From Marinomonas shanghaiensis (GTDB lineage Bacteria > Pseudomonadota > Gammaproteobacteria > Pseudomonadales > Marinomonadaceae), in assembly GCF_003259175.1 (NCBI RefSeq), contig NZ_QGOK01000013.1, forward strand, positions 1-64,000: 64,000 nucleotides of DNA. The letters are read 5' to 3'. The notes beneath the pieces are model-generated. The model did no database searches, had not been told where the DNA came from, and saw only the letters and a list, made by a program, of their open reading frames with translations. Each line of letters starts with the position of its first letter. The first letter of the stretch is position 1. The position numbers were made by a program, and so were the translations under genes. Of the stretch, positions 51,876-60,778 are shown piece after piece.

Positions 51876-52946
51876 TTATTTCCAACCACCTTGGTCCATT
51901 AACTTAACCGCTTGACGATTGTTTTCACCCAGCACGCTCAAAGACACTTGATCGGCTTTGAATTCACCAAATACGGCTAGGTTTTTCGGTGGCGCAATGC
52001 CTTCAACAACGGGGTATTCGTTGTTCACTTCAGCGTACCATTCTTGACTTTGTTGGTTAGTTAAAAACTCCACCAGTTTAGTGGCATTTTCTTTGTTTTT
52101 CGCAGAAGCTGTCATACCAATGCCGCTGACATTGACATGTACGCCACGGTCATTAGCGCCTTGGTTTGGCCAGAACATAGCCAGTTTGTTGTAGACGTCG
52201 CGCTCTTCTTGCTTATCGCTTTGGCCTAGACGACCAAAGTAATAGGTATTGGCGATTGCGATATCACATACGCCAGCGGCCGCGGCTTTAATCTGATCCG
52301 TGTCACCGCCTGCTGGTGGACGAGCAAAGTTCGCCACTAAGCCTTTGATCCATTCCAAGGTTTTGGCTTCGCCGTGCGCGTCGATCATGGACGCCACCAA
52401 GGATTGGTTATAGATGTTGCCAGAAGAACGAATGCAAATTTTGCCTTTCCATTTTGGATCGGCTAAATCTTCGTAAGTAGAAAGCTCCGCTGGGTTAACG
52501 GTTTCTGGATTGTATAGAAACACTCGAGCGCGCTGTGATAGACCATACCAGTAGCCATCGCGGTCTTGTAGGTGACTTGGTACAACGTCTTTAAGCTTTT
52601 CTGTTTCAAATGCTTGTAGTACACCGGCGTCTTTTGCACGGAACAAACGGCCTGCGTCAACCGTAATAAATACGTCTGCTGGACTTGCGCTGCCTTCTGA
52701 TTGCAAACGGCTTAATAAAGCATCAGCATCGCCTGTGATTAGGTTCACTTTGACGTCATTTTCTTTAGAAAAGTTGTCTAAAAGCGGAGCGATCAAGGCT
52801 TCGGCACGTGCGGAGTAAACGTTCACTTCGCCAGCTGCATGAGCGGATAAACTGCTCAAAGACAACATAGAGGTGCCCACAACAGCACATACGGTAGAGG
52901 CTTTGCGGATTGAAGACGCTAAGGTCGTTTTTACTAACTTGGTCAT
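51876..52946 (-). CDS. Periplasmic Fe(III)-binding protein (FutA/FbpA family)
   Basis: Extracytoplasmic ferric-iron-binding protein of 356 residues with a signal peptide ending SLSAHAA/GEVNVY. Class II binding-protein fold: GEVNVYSARAEALIAPLLDN near residue 39, ADVFITVDAGRLFRAKDAGV, the WYGLSQRARVFLYNPETVNP hinge, and GVCDIAIANTYYFGRLGQSD, whose paired Tyr residues are the iron ligands of the FutA type. The partner permease and ATPase are not adjacent in this window, so they must be elsewhere. It is likely regulated by iron; a weak Fur-like sequence lies around 53008-53026. It is convergent with ilvY. Confidence 0.9.
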   Translation of the reverse strand: MTKLVKTTLASSIRKASTVCAVVGTSMLSLSSLSAHAAGEVNVYSARAEALIAPLLDNFSKENDVKVNLITGDADALLSRLQSEGSASPADVFITVDAGRLFRAKDAGVLQAFETEKLKDVVPSHLQDRDGYWYGLSQRARVFLYNPETVNPAELSTYEDLADPKWKGKICIRSSGNIYNQSLVASMIDAHGEAKTLEWIKGLVANFARPPAGGDTDQIKAAAAGVCDIAIANTYYFGRLGQSDKQEERDVYNKLAMFWPNQGANDRGVHVNVSGIGMTASAKNKENATKLVEFLTNQQSQEWYAEVNNEYPVVEGIAPPKNLAVFGEFKADQVSLSVLGENNRQAVKLMDQGGWK

Positions 52947-53231
52947 TATTGTTTCCTTTTTATTTAAGCAATGTGCATTGGTTGCTATTTTACAGATAAA
53001 TTGACAAATAATAATGGGAATAGTTCCTGTTCTTGTTATTTTTTGTTAGTCATTTTTTAAAATATATTTCTATGGTGAATGGCGTGAGGATGAACGTGCG
53101 ATGTCTTAAATAATGCGTTCTTGTGTATAAGCAACTAAAATCCAATAAACATTCATATTTACCTATTTCGGAGAGCGTAAAAAAGTGGACAATAATGCAA
53201 TTACTTCTCGCCCATTTTCCTGCAGGTTATC

Positions 53232-54437
53232 ATGACATCTATCCCACTTTCTGAGGAAACGGTTTCTCGCCGCGTCCAGTACTTGCGCGTTTTTGTGCTT
53301 GGCTTCAGTGCGTTTATCTTCAACACCACAGAATTTGTTCCGGTTGGATTATTGTCCGACATTGCGCATAGCTTTTCGATTGCGCCGGCTCAGGTCGGAT
53401 GGATGCTGACCATTTATGCTTGGATTGTGGCATTGATGTCCTTGCCCATGATGTTACTGACTCGCAGAGTAGAGCGTAAAAAGTTACTGATGTGGCTGTT
53501 TGCTTTGTTTATTGTGAGCCATATTTTGTCTGTTGTGGCGTGGAATTTCACGGTTCTGTTAGTGAGTCGTATTGGCATTGCGTTTGCCCATGCGGTTTTT
53601 TGGTCGATTACGGCGTCGATTGCCATTCGAGTGGCACCACAAGGAAAGCACACGTTTGCGTTAAGTGTTTTGGCGACGGGAACCGGTTTGGCTATGGTGC
53701 TGGGGGTGCCTGCGGGACGCATTATTGGTCAGCTTCTGGATTGGCGTACGACATTTGCCGTGATTGCTGTTATTGCGTTGTTCATTATGCTGGCTATGTA
53801 TCGGTTGTTACCGAATTTGCCGAGTTTGTTTTCCGGCTCTCTCAGTAAGGTGCCAGAGGTATTGAGTAATCGTATCCTGCTTGGTATGTACTTTTTTACC
53901 TTTATGATTTTTTCTGCCCATTACACAGCCTATAGTTACATTGAACCCTTTTTGAGAGACGTCGGTTCTGTCAGTGGTGGCTTTACTACCTTGATTTTGT
54001 TGTTGTTTGGTATGGCGGGTATTTTTGGCAGTGTCTTGTTCAGCTATTTTGGCGATAAAGCCAATACTTTAATGCTGCTCACGAGTGTGACGGTGGCATC
54101 TGTGTGCATGAGCGCTTTGTATTTTGTTGCCCCAAGCGAATCACTTCTGATTTGTTGTATCTTGTTGTGGGGCGCTTCTATCATGATTATTGGTTTAAGC
54201 ATGCAAATCAGAGTGTTAAAAGTCGACAACAGCGCAGCTGATATTATTATGTCTTTGTATTCCGGTATCATTAATTTAGGCATTGGTGCGGGGGCTCTGG
54301 TTGGCGGTCAAGCAATTCATTATATGGGGTTAGGCAGCGTTGGTTTCACCGGAGCGTTGTTGGGGATAGGGGCTTTAGTGGTGCTTATTATGTTGTTAAA
54401 ACGTTTAGCAAAGCCACTGTCACCTGCGGTTGATTGA
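53232..54437 (+). CDS. sotB: Sugar efflux transporter, SotB-like MFS
   Basis: 12-TM major-facilitator pump of 401 residues (DHA1 family) like E. coli SotB (YdeA), which exports arabinose, IPTG and other sugars. Starts FVLGFSAFIFNTTEFVPVGL (family N-terminus), then MLTIYAWIVALMSLPMMLLT, MFS motif A-like RRVERKKLLMWLF, RIGIAFAHAVFWSITASIAI, and LATGTGLAMVLGVPAGRIIG as motif C. Start ATG 53232. The 285-bp region upstream has no gene. It is a single transcription unit, followed 140 bp later by the diguanylate cyclases. The substrate in this organism is not known. Confidence 0.93.
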   Translation: MTSIPLSEETVSRRVQYLRVFVLGFSAFIFNTTEFVPVGLLSDIAHSFSIAPAQVGWMLTIYAWIVALMSLPMMLLTRRVERKKLLMWLFALFIVSHILSVVAWNFTVLLVSRIGIAFAHAVFWSITASIAIRVAPQGKHTFALSVLATGTGLAMVLGVPAGRIIGQLLDWRTTFAVIAVIALFIMLAMYRLLPNLPSLFSGSLSKVPEVLSNRILLGMYFFTFMIFSAHYTAYSYIEPFLRDVGSVSGGFTTLILLLFGMAGIFGSVLFSYFGDKANTLMLLTSVTVASVCMSALYFVAPSESLLICCILLWGASIMIIGLSMQIRVLKVDNSAADIIMSLYSGIINLGIGAGALVGGQAIHYMGLGSVGFTGALLGIGALVVLIMLLKRLAKPLSPAVD

Positions 54438-54580
54438 GGCAATTTACGGAGTTAATGCGGTGCCCATTTAGTAACCGTAGTGATCGTATCACGCCTTCAA
54501 TGGTGATGCGTTTTAGGGGGCGACTTTTGTTAAGGTGGTCAGGCGCGTTTTATTTTCAACTCAGTCAATAAGAATGTCTT

Positions 54581-55939
54581 ATGTTTACTTGGTTAACTGT
54601 TTCAACAACACGCAAAATCAGCAGTCTTTCTTTCATTCTTTTGTCGTTTCTATTCGTGGTCATTGTTTATTCAAATTATCAGACACAAAAAATCTACAGA
54701 GAAATGCAAGAAGTTGCTCAGATTGACATTCCTTTGTCTGAGGTGATCGCGGATATTGAAATACTGCAATTAAAGCAGCATTTGTTGATGGAGAAGATTC
54801 GCCTGCAGGGAGAGGCCTTTTTGACGAATGACGTGCTCAGGCAAGACAGTATTAAAGGGTTTGAGTCGTTCAGTCAGCGTCTTTCTTCGCAGCTTGATAA
54901 GAGTATTAGCATCATTCATTCTGGTATGACGTTGGGCAGTATTCGTATTAATGTGGCGGATCATCAAGCGTTAATTAAACAGATTAATACGTTGCATAGT
55001 CATAGGATAAGTTTCGAAGCCTCGTTTTCGCATTTTTTAGACACAGGAAGAGAGCGACAGGCTGGGTCTTGGGATGAACTGGAAAAGCAGGACGATTTAT
55101 TAGACGCTGAAGCGGAAAAGCTGCTTTTGAATATTGAACAGCTTACGATGAAGGTGGCCGCGACGGTGGAAAAGCAGGAGCGTGACTTTATGATTGTAAA
55201 CGCTATGTTAGGTTTTTCTGCCTTCGCGATTGGTGGGTATTTGACGCTCTACACGATTTTGTCTTTTCGTCGTAAAGTCGGCTCATTGCGCGGCCAAATA
55301 GAATCCCTTCATCGTTCTATGTCATCCAATGAAACGGATGATTCCTTTCGCTACAAGGGAACGGACGAATTAGATGAGTTAGAAAAAGATCTGCAGATAC
55401 TCATGACGCGCTTTTCATTGGAAAAAGACAGTCGCGACGAAGTGGAAACTCAGTTGATAGAGTTGGCGACACGGGACAAATTAACCGGTGCGTTTAATCG
55501 CCATAAATGGGATGAGCAGATTAAAGATGAATTGGCGCTGGCGAATCGAGGCCATCATTTTAGTTTGATCTTGCTGGATGTGGATCATTTTAAAGCAATC
55601 AACGACAGCCATGGTCACGATGTCGGTGATAATGTGCTGATCTTCTTGGTGAAAACCTTGCGAAGACGTCTGCGTGAAACGGATATGTTGTTTCGAGTTG
55701 GTGGCGAAGAGTTTGCGGTATTACTAAGAGACACCCATCTTGGTGACGCCCATTCATTGGCCGAGCAGCTGCGTAAAAAAATTGAGACACTGAATGAAAA
55801 AAATATCCCCGCTTTTACTATTAGTCTTGGCGTTACTGAGTATCAAGATTTTGATGACCAAAACGGTATTGTAAAACGCGCGGATATCCTGCTTTATGAA
55901 GCCAAAGGGGCTGGACGCAATCGAGTGGTGGCGGGTTAA
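54581..55939 (+). CDS. Diguanylate cyclase with periplasmic helical sensor, first of two paralogues
   Basis: 452 residues. TM1 (SLSFILLSFLFVVIVY) lies at about residues 14-32. A periplasmic helical bundle spans about residues 33-200. TM2 (MLGFSAFAIGGYLTLYTILS) lies near residue 210, followed by a HAMP-like coiled coil and a GGDEF domain at about residues 290-450. The domain has DKLTGAFNRHKWDEQ, the ILLDVDHFKAIND metal loop, and active-site VGGEEFAVLL with an inhibitory RxxD site (R-E-T-D) 5 residues upstream. It should make c-di-GMP with product inhibition. Its neighbour is a close paralogue of identical length, so this is a tandem duplication. Confidence 0.92.
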   Translation: MFTWLTVSTTRKISSLSFILLSFLFVVIVYSNYQTQKIYREMQEVAQIDIPLSEVIADIEILQLKQHLLMEKIRLQGEAFLTNDVLRQDSIKGFESFSQRLSSQLDKSISIIHSGMTLGSIRINVADHQALIKQINTLHSHRISFEASFSHFLDTGRERQAGSWDELEKQDDLLDAEAEKLLLNIEQLTMKVAATVEKQERDFMIVNAMLGFSAFAIGGYLTLYTILSFRRKVGSLRGQIESLHRSMSSNETDDSFRYKGTDELDELEKDLQILMTRFSLEKDSRDEVETQLIELATRDKLTGAFNRHKWDEQIKDELALANRGHHFSLILLDVDHFKAINDSHGHDVGDNVLIFLVKTLRRRLRETDMLFRVGGEEFAVLLRDTHLGDAHSLAEQLRKKIETLNEKNIPAFTISLGVTEYQDFDDQNGIVKRADILLYEAKGAGRNRVVAG

Positions 55940-55978
55940 TTCTTCGCATTCTTAGTTAACGATAGGTATTCAGTTTTT

Positions 55979-57337
55979 ATGTTTCATTGGTTAAATGTTT
56001 CTATGACACGAAAAATTAGTGGCTTGTCATTTGTCCTCTTATCCTTTTTATTTGTGGTGATTGTCTATTCGGCTTATCAATCTCAGCGCATTTACACAGA
56101 AATGCATGAAGTCGCTGAAATTGATGTGCCCCTGTCTGAAGTGATTTCTGACATGGAGATGTTGCAACTTAAACAGCATTTATTGATGGAAAGTATTCGC
56201 CAGCAGGGGGACGCTTTTTTCACGGATGCCTCTTTACGCGCCAATAGCATAAAAGGGTTTGATGAATTTAGTGCCCAGTTAGCCACACAATTGGATAAGG
56301 CGACGGAGATACTTCGCACAGGGCTTGGCTTTGGCAGCGTGAGAATTCAATTAATCGATCATCAAGCACTGATGCAGCAAATTAACTTGCTCCATCAGCA
56401 TCGAATGAACTTTGATCGTCTTGCTGACGCCTTTCTTGCCCAGGAGAAACAAGCTTTTGCAAACGTTTGGGCTGAGTTAGAACAACAAGATGAAGCATTA
56501 GACACACAAGCTGATGAGTTGTTGAAAAAGATAGACCAGTTAACCATGAATGTCTCGGCAACGGTTGAAAATCAAGAACGGCATTTTGTGACTATGAATG
56601 TCATTTTAGGTCTGTCTGCTTTTGCCATTGGCACCTATTTAACCTTGTACATCATTATTAGTTTTCGCAAACGTATTTGGTCATTACGTGGGCAGATAGA
56701 TTCTTTGCATCGCTCGATTGACGTTGAGCATGATAATTCCCTCATTCGCTACAAGGGCTTGGATGAGTTTGATGAGTTAGAGACAGATTTAAAAGCGTTA
56801 GTTCGGCAGTTTTCGGCAGAAATGAATAATCGAGACGAAGTGGAAACTCAGCTGCTCGAACTGGCAACACGAGACAAGTTGACAGGCGCTTTTAATCGTC
56901 ACAAATGGGATGAACAGGTCAAAGCTGAATTGGCGTTGGCCAATCGAGGGCATCATTTTAGTGTGATCTTGTTAGATGTTGATCATTTCAAAAAAATCAA
57001 TGACACACAGGGGCATGATGTTGGTGATAACGTGCTCAGGCTATTAGTGAATACCCTTCGAAAACGCCTTAGAGAGACCGATATTTTGTGTCGAGTCGGT
57101 GGCGAAGAGTTTGCCATATTGCTAAAAGACACGCATTTGGCGGAGGCGGCGATGCTAGCGGAGCAATTACGTCATAGTGTAGAAACGCTAAAAATAGCAG
57201 ACATCCCGCATTTTACCATCAGTCTTGGCGTGACCGATTACCAAGACACTGATGATCAAACTCGTGTTATAAAACGTGCCGACATTTTGCTTTATGAAGC
57301 CAAAGGGGCTGGGCGTAATCGTGTTATGGCGGGTTAA
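55979..57337 (+). CDS. Diguanylate cyclase with periplasmic helical sensor, second paralogue
   Basis: Also 452 residues with the same layout. It opens MFHWLNVSMTRKISGLSFVL (the first has MFTWLTVSTTRKISSLSFIL). TM2 is LGLSAFAIGTYLTLYIIISF, and the GGDEF domain has DKLTGAFNRHKWDEQVKAEL, ILLDVDHFKKIND, RETD and VGGEEFAILL. Catalytic residues and the I-site are intact. Catalytic domains are almost the same, while the periplasmic segments have diverged (for example IRLQGEAFLTNDVL against IRQQGDAFFTDASL). This suggests the copies now sense different signals. It lies 39 bp after the first gene. It overlaps the convergent alkylation-repair gene by 4 bp. Confidence 0.92.
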   Translation: MFHWLNVSMTRKISGLSFVLLSFLFVVIVYSAYQSQRIYTEMHEVAEIDVPLSEVISDMEMLQLKQHLLMESIRQQGDAFFTDASLRANSIKGFDEFSAQLATQLDKATEILRTGLGFGSVRIQLIDHQALMQQINLLHQHRMNFDRLADAFLAQEKQAFANVWAELEQQDEALDTQADELLKKIDQLTMNVSATVENQERHFVTMNVILGLSAFAIGTYLTLYIIISFRKRIWSLRGQIDSLHRSIDVEHDNSLIRYKGLDEFDELETDLKALVRQFSAEMNNRDEVETQLLELATRDKLTGAFNRHKWDEQVKAELALANRGHHFSVILLDVDHFKKINDTQGHDVGDNVLRLLVNTLRKRLRETDILCRVGGEEFAILLKDTHLAEAAMLAEQLRHSVETLKIADIPHFTISLGVTDYQDTDDQTRVIKRADILLYEAKGAGRNRVMAG

Positions 57338-58473
57338 TCCTTGGCTAAAAAAAAGCGTTTTTTGGCACTGGATTGACCATTAATAAGAATTTCTATCTCG
57401 TGTAGCCCTTCATAATAGACTCGTGTAGTGATGATTTTGAAGGGGTGCTTTTTATTCATGGTCAAAGACTGCCCAGCGGGCAATATGGCTTTTTTCCATT
57501 TAAATACTTTGGGCGTTGTTTTTCCGTTCTTTTTTTGATGATGAATCACATAGTCAATCATTAAGGTTTGATCTTGGTCGCTGACAGAGTGTAGGTTGAG
57601 GGAAAACTCCAGTGCTTCATTCAGCTGAACCTGTTCCTCTGTGAGGGTCAGTTCTATTTGCTTTAGTGCGGGTTGGCCATAACCAAAGACGGCCAGCACT
57701 TTAGTATTGCCCTGTTTCAATAAGGTTCGACACGCGTGACGAATTAGCTTTTGACGATTTGTATTGGCGCCTTGCATCCACTTTTCTGCGAGGCTTGCGA
57801 CCAGATCAGGGTGATCTTTAGCGATGTCGTTGAGATTGTTGGCCACCGAGCGGCGTACATAGTCTTCAGGATCGTCTTTTAGGGCTTCAAGCAGTTCAAT
57901 AACCGGTGCAGGATTTTGAATAAATGTCGGTAGCTGCATGGCCCAAGGCAAACGTGGTCGAGTGCCTTCAGAGATCAAACGTCGCACATGTTTGTTGTCG
58001 TCGTTGAGCCAGCTTTTGAGCGTATTGAGTGTGTCTTCTGGGGTCGCCAGTAAGAAAAAGCGGATGCTAAATTCAGCGGTAAAGCGCCGCGTCATTGCGT
58101 TTAGTAATGCCATAGAAAGAGCGTGATGTTGAAGGCCATGAAGCCCCACATAATCGCCCATGGGCATAATGGCCCAACCTGAAATACCGTCATTCTCCGT
58201 TGCGTTTTCTTCTGATTCCGGCGCCGCTTCTGTGGATTCTGGCGCTAAGGAGGCAAGTAAAATCTGTCCAGCGAGTTCAAAGTTTTCAGGAAAATAACGC
58301 CCCATGGCACTGGTGATTTGCTGTGAGCGAGCTTTTAACTCTAAAGCATCAAGTTGATGGCTGGCTGTGGCAATGAACCCTTGTTTATCGAAATCCGTCC
58401 AATGACGGTGAAAATTTTCTGCCATTTTATGTATCAAGGCGTCATTAAAAAGATTCTTAAAGGGTTCTGACAT
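57334..58473 (-). CDS. DNA alkylation repair-like HEAT-repeat protein (COG4335 type)
   Basis: 379 residues of mostly alpha-helical repeats. The family opening FKNLFNDALIHKMAENFHRH is followed by HEAT-like pairs in the middle: SWLNDDNKHVRRLISEGTRP with RLPWAMQLP, then ALKDDPEDYVRRSVANNLND and IAKDHPDLVASLAEKWMQG. The RRSVANNLNDIAKDHP repeat is the signature of this AlkD-relative family. The C-terminal 110 residues are a beta-rich domain (LTEEQVQLNEALEFSLNLHS and so on). It probably binds damaged DNA; glycosylase activity on this branch is not established. A Glu/Ala-rich insertion (about residues 78-95) is unusual. Convergent with the second diguanylate cyclase. Confidence 0.82.
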   Translation of the reverse strand: MSEPFKNLFNDALIHKMAENFHRHWTDFDKQGFIATASHQLDALELKARSQQITSAMGRYFPENFELAGQILLASLAPESTEAAPESEENATENDGISGWAIMPMGDYVGLHGLQHHALSMALLNAMTRRFTAEFSIRFFLLATPEDTLNTLKSWLNDDNKHVRRLISEGTRPRLPWAMQLPTFIQNPAPVIELLEALKDDPEDYVRRSVANNLNDIAKDHPDLVASLAEKWMQGANTNRQKLIRHACRTLLKQGNTKVLAVFGYGQPALKQIELTLTEEQVQLNEALEFSLNLHSVSDQDQTLMIDYVIHHQKKNGKTTPKVFKWKKAILPAGQSLTMNKKHPFKIITTRVYYEGLHEIEILINGQSSAKKRFFLAKD

Positions 58474-58561
58474 GCGCGTTTTTCCTTTCTAGAGGCTAGG
58501 CAATAGCATAACGCTATCCGTTCATGGTGTCAGTGCTTGTCAGTATAAAACTCATGTCCAT

Positions 58562-58596
58562 AAAAAAGGCCGCCCACTTTGATTTTGGGCGGCCAT
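58562..58596 (-). terminator. Terminator of the hemolysin-ligase-SDR operon
   Basis: GGCCGCCCA / TGGGCGGCC GC-rich stem with a TTT..AAA inner pairing, then TTTTTTA on the minus strand, 30 bp after the TPR gene stop. Confidence 0.92.
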
Positions 58597-58627
58597 GGCA
58601 AGATGATGTCTTTTGCTGTTGTTGCTT

Positions 58628-59263
58628 TTATTGTTGGTTTACTTTTGCCATCAATGCCTCGATTTCTTTATGGCGGCCCATATCGGCAATGGGACGGTCT
58701 GGTCTTGGGGCGGCTTTTTTGGCGATGTCTAGGTGTTGTTTGGCGCCCTGATAATCACCATCGTCGTATAAAAATTCCGCAAGAAAATAGTTGCTGTCGA
58801 TGCCCGTCGGGTTCAGTTTATAGGATTGCACAAGGAGCTCTTTGGCTTTTTTGTCGTCCCCAAACCCAATCGGCCAACCGGGTACTTTATGGTACAGCAC
58901 CCCTAAACTGGTCATGGCAGAACCCGATAACGCTTTGGGGTTGATACTCATGGCGGATTCGAATGATTTTTTTGCGGCTTCTGCTAAGGATAACGCGCCT
59001 AATCCGCCTTTTGCGCCTGCTGTGCTGGATTGAATAATACCCAGCCAAATCAGATCGTCTGGGTTGTTTGGTTCAGCGTTAACCAGAGCTTGTGCTTTAA
59101 TCGCAAGGTCGTTAAAGGCCGCTTCTTTGGCATCATCTCCTTCAATTTGGTAATTAATGTGTGCCCATTGTTGTTGAATCTCTAATAGGCGCGAGGTATC
59201 TGCCGCCCAAGTAGAAGAAATTAAACCGAAAGTCAGTAAGCCAGCCGTGATGAATGATTTCAT
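58628..59263 (-). CDS. Secreted TPR-like protein
   Basis: 211 residues. The signal peptide MKSFITAGLLTFGLISSTWA ends with A-A/D. The mature part shows tetratricopeptide-type helices: ALVNAEPNNPDDLIWLGIIQ, LAEAAKKSFESAMSINPKAL, AKELLVQSYKLNPTGIDSNY, and FLAEFLYDDGDYQGAKQHLD. The conserved GWPIGFGDDKKAKELL resembles the TRAP-associated/TatT-like extracytoplasmic TPR proteins. It overlaps the SDR gene by 4 bp and ends the five-gene operon, so it probably serves as a periplasmic partner for the operon's product or its transport. Function not known. Confidence 0.8.
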   Translation of the reverse strand: MKSFITAGLLTFGLISSTWAADTSRLLEIQQQWAHINYQIEGDDAKEAAFNDLAIKAQALVNAEPNNPDDLIWLGIIQSSTAGAKGGLGALSLAEAAKKSFESAMSINPKALSGSAMTSLGVLYHKVPGWPIGFGDDKKAKELLVQSYKLNPTGIDSNYFLAEFLYDDGDYQGAKQHLDIAKKAAPRPDRPIADMGRHKEIEALMAKVNQQ

Positions 59264-60096
59264 GATAATACCTCTTGTGCAGTGTGCTTGACGTCTTTTT
59301 CAGGACGTAAAAAGCGTTTAATAATGGGAAGTTTTTTAAACAGAGCCTTGTCCACAATGTGTGGAAAAGCGCCGTTAATTTTGACAAAGAGTGTTTCTGG
59401 AAAGCCGACAAACTGCCTAGCATGACCTTTTTCGAGTTGTTGAATTAAGGCTTGAGCAACGTTTTCTGGCGAATCGACGTGATTCCCTAGTGCATTGTTC
59501 ATCGCCATGGCCTGATCGCTGTTAATGCTGGTGGCGGTTGCTCGTGGGGCAAAGTAACTCACATGGACATTCGTATCTGCTAATTCGCGGTATAGGGCTT
59601 CGGTAAATCCACGTAGGCCAAACTTGCTGGCGCAGTAGACAGATTGTCCTGCGAAACCAATGCTGCCAAATGCAGAGCCAACATTCACCAAGTATGACGG
59701 TGTCGTCGCTGATATATGATGTTTTTGCAAATAAGGTAATACCGCTTGAGTCAGTAAGATCGGTGCCAATAAATTGGTCTCTAAGGTGTCTACAATGGAG
59801 GCTTCATCGGTGTCCTCTAAGAGAGAGAACTGACCAACTCCTGCATTGTTAATCAGCATACTGATAGCGTTGGATTCCGCCGCAAAGCAAATTTTTTCAC
59901 GGCCTTCTATGGTGGTGATGTCCGCCATGAGTATCTTATGCTCGCCATTCAGCGACTGACTGAGGGCTTGTAAGCGCGATTCACTTCGACCTTGCAGAAT
60001 CAAACGTACACCTTTGTTGGCTAAGGCTTGCGCGATGGCTTGGCCTATGCCGCCCGTCGCGCCCGTTAATAAACAGGTTTGTTGTTGCCATTGCAT
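59260..60096 (-). CDS. Short-chain dehydrogenase/reductase
   Basis: 278-residue classical SDR. The cofactor loop CLLTGATGGIGQAIAQALAN is near residue 8. NNAGVGQFSLLEDTDEASIV follows, then catalytic Ser, Tyr and Lys in GSAFGSIGFAGQSVYCASKF. PRATATSINSDQAMAMNNAL is the substrate side. The C-terminal basic region FVKINGAFPHIVDKALFKKL resembles DltE/long-chain SDRs. The frame is open to 60135, but ATG 60096 (or 60099) follows AGGAGAG and avoids overlap with the upstream gene. Fourth gene of the operon; the likely substrate is a carbonyl made by the previous steps. Confidence 0.9.
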   Translation of the reverse strand: MQWQQQTCLLTGATGGIGQAIAQALANKGVRLILQGRSESRLQALSQSLNGEHKILMADITTIEGREKICFAAESNAISMLINNAGVGQFSLLEDTDEASIVDTLETNLLAPILLTQAVLPYLQKHHISATTPSYLVNVGSAFGSIGFAGQSVYCASKFGLRGFTEALYRELADTNVHVSYFAPRATATSINSDQAMAMNNALGNHVDSPENVAQALIQQLEKGHARQFVGFPETLFVKINGAFPHIVDKALFKKLPIIKRFLRPEKDVKHTAQEVLS

Positions 60097-60106
60097 CATG
60101 TCTCTC

Positions 60107-60778
60107 CTATGCCGCATCGGCTTGAGCGGTTTCATGGTCTAGCTCACGGAAAATATTGGCGTACAATTTAAAAAACATTTTTGCGCTGTGAATGATCTGA
60201 TCTTGCTCGTGTTTGTCGGTAATTTTATTCATTAGATTTTCAAAAAAGACGATGTGTTCTTGATCCAATGAGCCATGTGAACGCAAGTAGCTAAAGGCAT
60301 TCGCTGGTAGGTCGAGTTTGTTTTTGATCTGTCCTGCGGCGTTGTCCGCCAAAGCAATGCTGGTGCCTTCTAGCACGAACACCATGCCAAAAAAGCGCAA
60401 TGGATTAATACGATTGACCGCATCATAGGCGTATGCAACCATCAATTCTGTTGCCGATGCGGGTTGGCTTTTGCGAACGGCTTCTTTATCGGCACCGCAA
60501 GCAGCGATGTCGTTTAGGATCCATTCTTGATGGCCCATTTCTTCTTCAATGTATTCACCAACGGCTTCTCGTAACCATTCTTTTTCTTCCGGTAGACGAC
60601 TGCCTACCGCCATCAATAATGGCACTGTGTGTTTGACGTGGTGATAAGCTTGCGTCAAAAAATCGACGTAGTTTGTTAAGGTAATTTGGCCATGGAAACA
60701 ACGCTGAATAATAGGCGAGGTCACCAAGTACTGTCTTTCAGCTAGGGTTTCTTGTTGTAGGCGTTGGTAAAGAGTCAT
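60107..60778 (-). CDS. Heme-oxygenase-like iron-containing redox enzyme (HDO superfamily)
   Basis: 223-residue all-helical protein of the TenA/PqqC/HDO fold. Candidate metal ligands are spread on the expected helices: Glu-rich EYIEEEMGHQEWILNDIA (E and H near residues 78-84), HGSLDQEHIVFFENLM (D and H near residue 180), and AYHHVKHTVPLL near residue 45. Family members include UndA-type oxidases that cleave C-C or N-oxygenate amino acids and fatty acids. Start ATG 60778 overlaps the ligase gene by 4 bp. Third gene of the operon. Which reaction it catalyses cannot be told from sequence. It could also lack metal and be a TenA-like hydrolase. Confidence 0.85.
   Translation of the reverse strand: MTLYQRLQQETLAERQYLVTSPIIQRCFHGQITLTNYVDFLTQAYHHVKHTVPLLMAVGSRLPEEKEWLREAVGEYIEEEMGHQEWILNDIAACGADKEAVRKSQPASATELMVAYAYDAVNRINPLRFFGMVFVLEGTSIALADNAAGQIKNKLDLPANAFSYLRSHGSLDQEHIVFFENLMNKITDKHEQDQIIHSAKMFFKLYANIFRELDHETAQADAA

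Noticed and set aside
53008..53026. Fur box before the FutA/FbpA-type gene
   Set aside because: AATAATAATGGGAATAGTT matches only part of the consensus; kept as a weak note in the gene entry and not called as a site.
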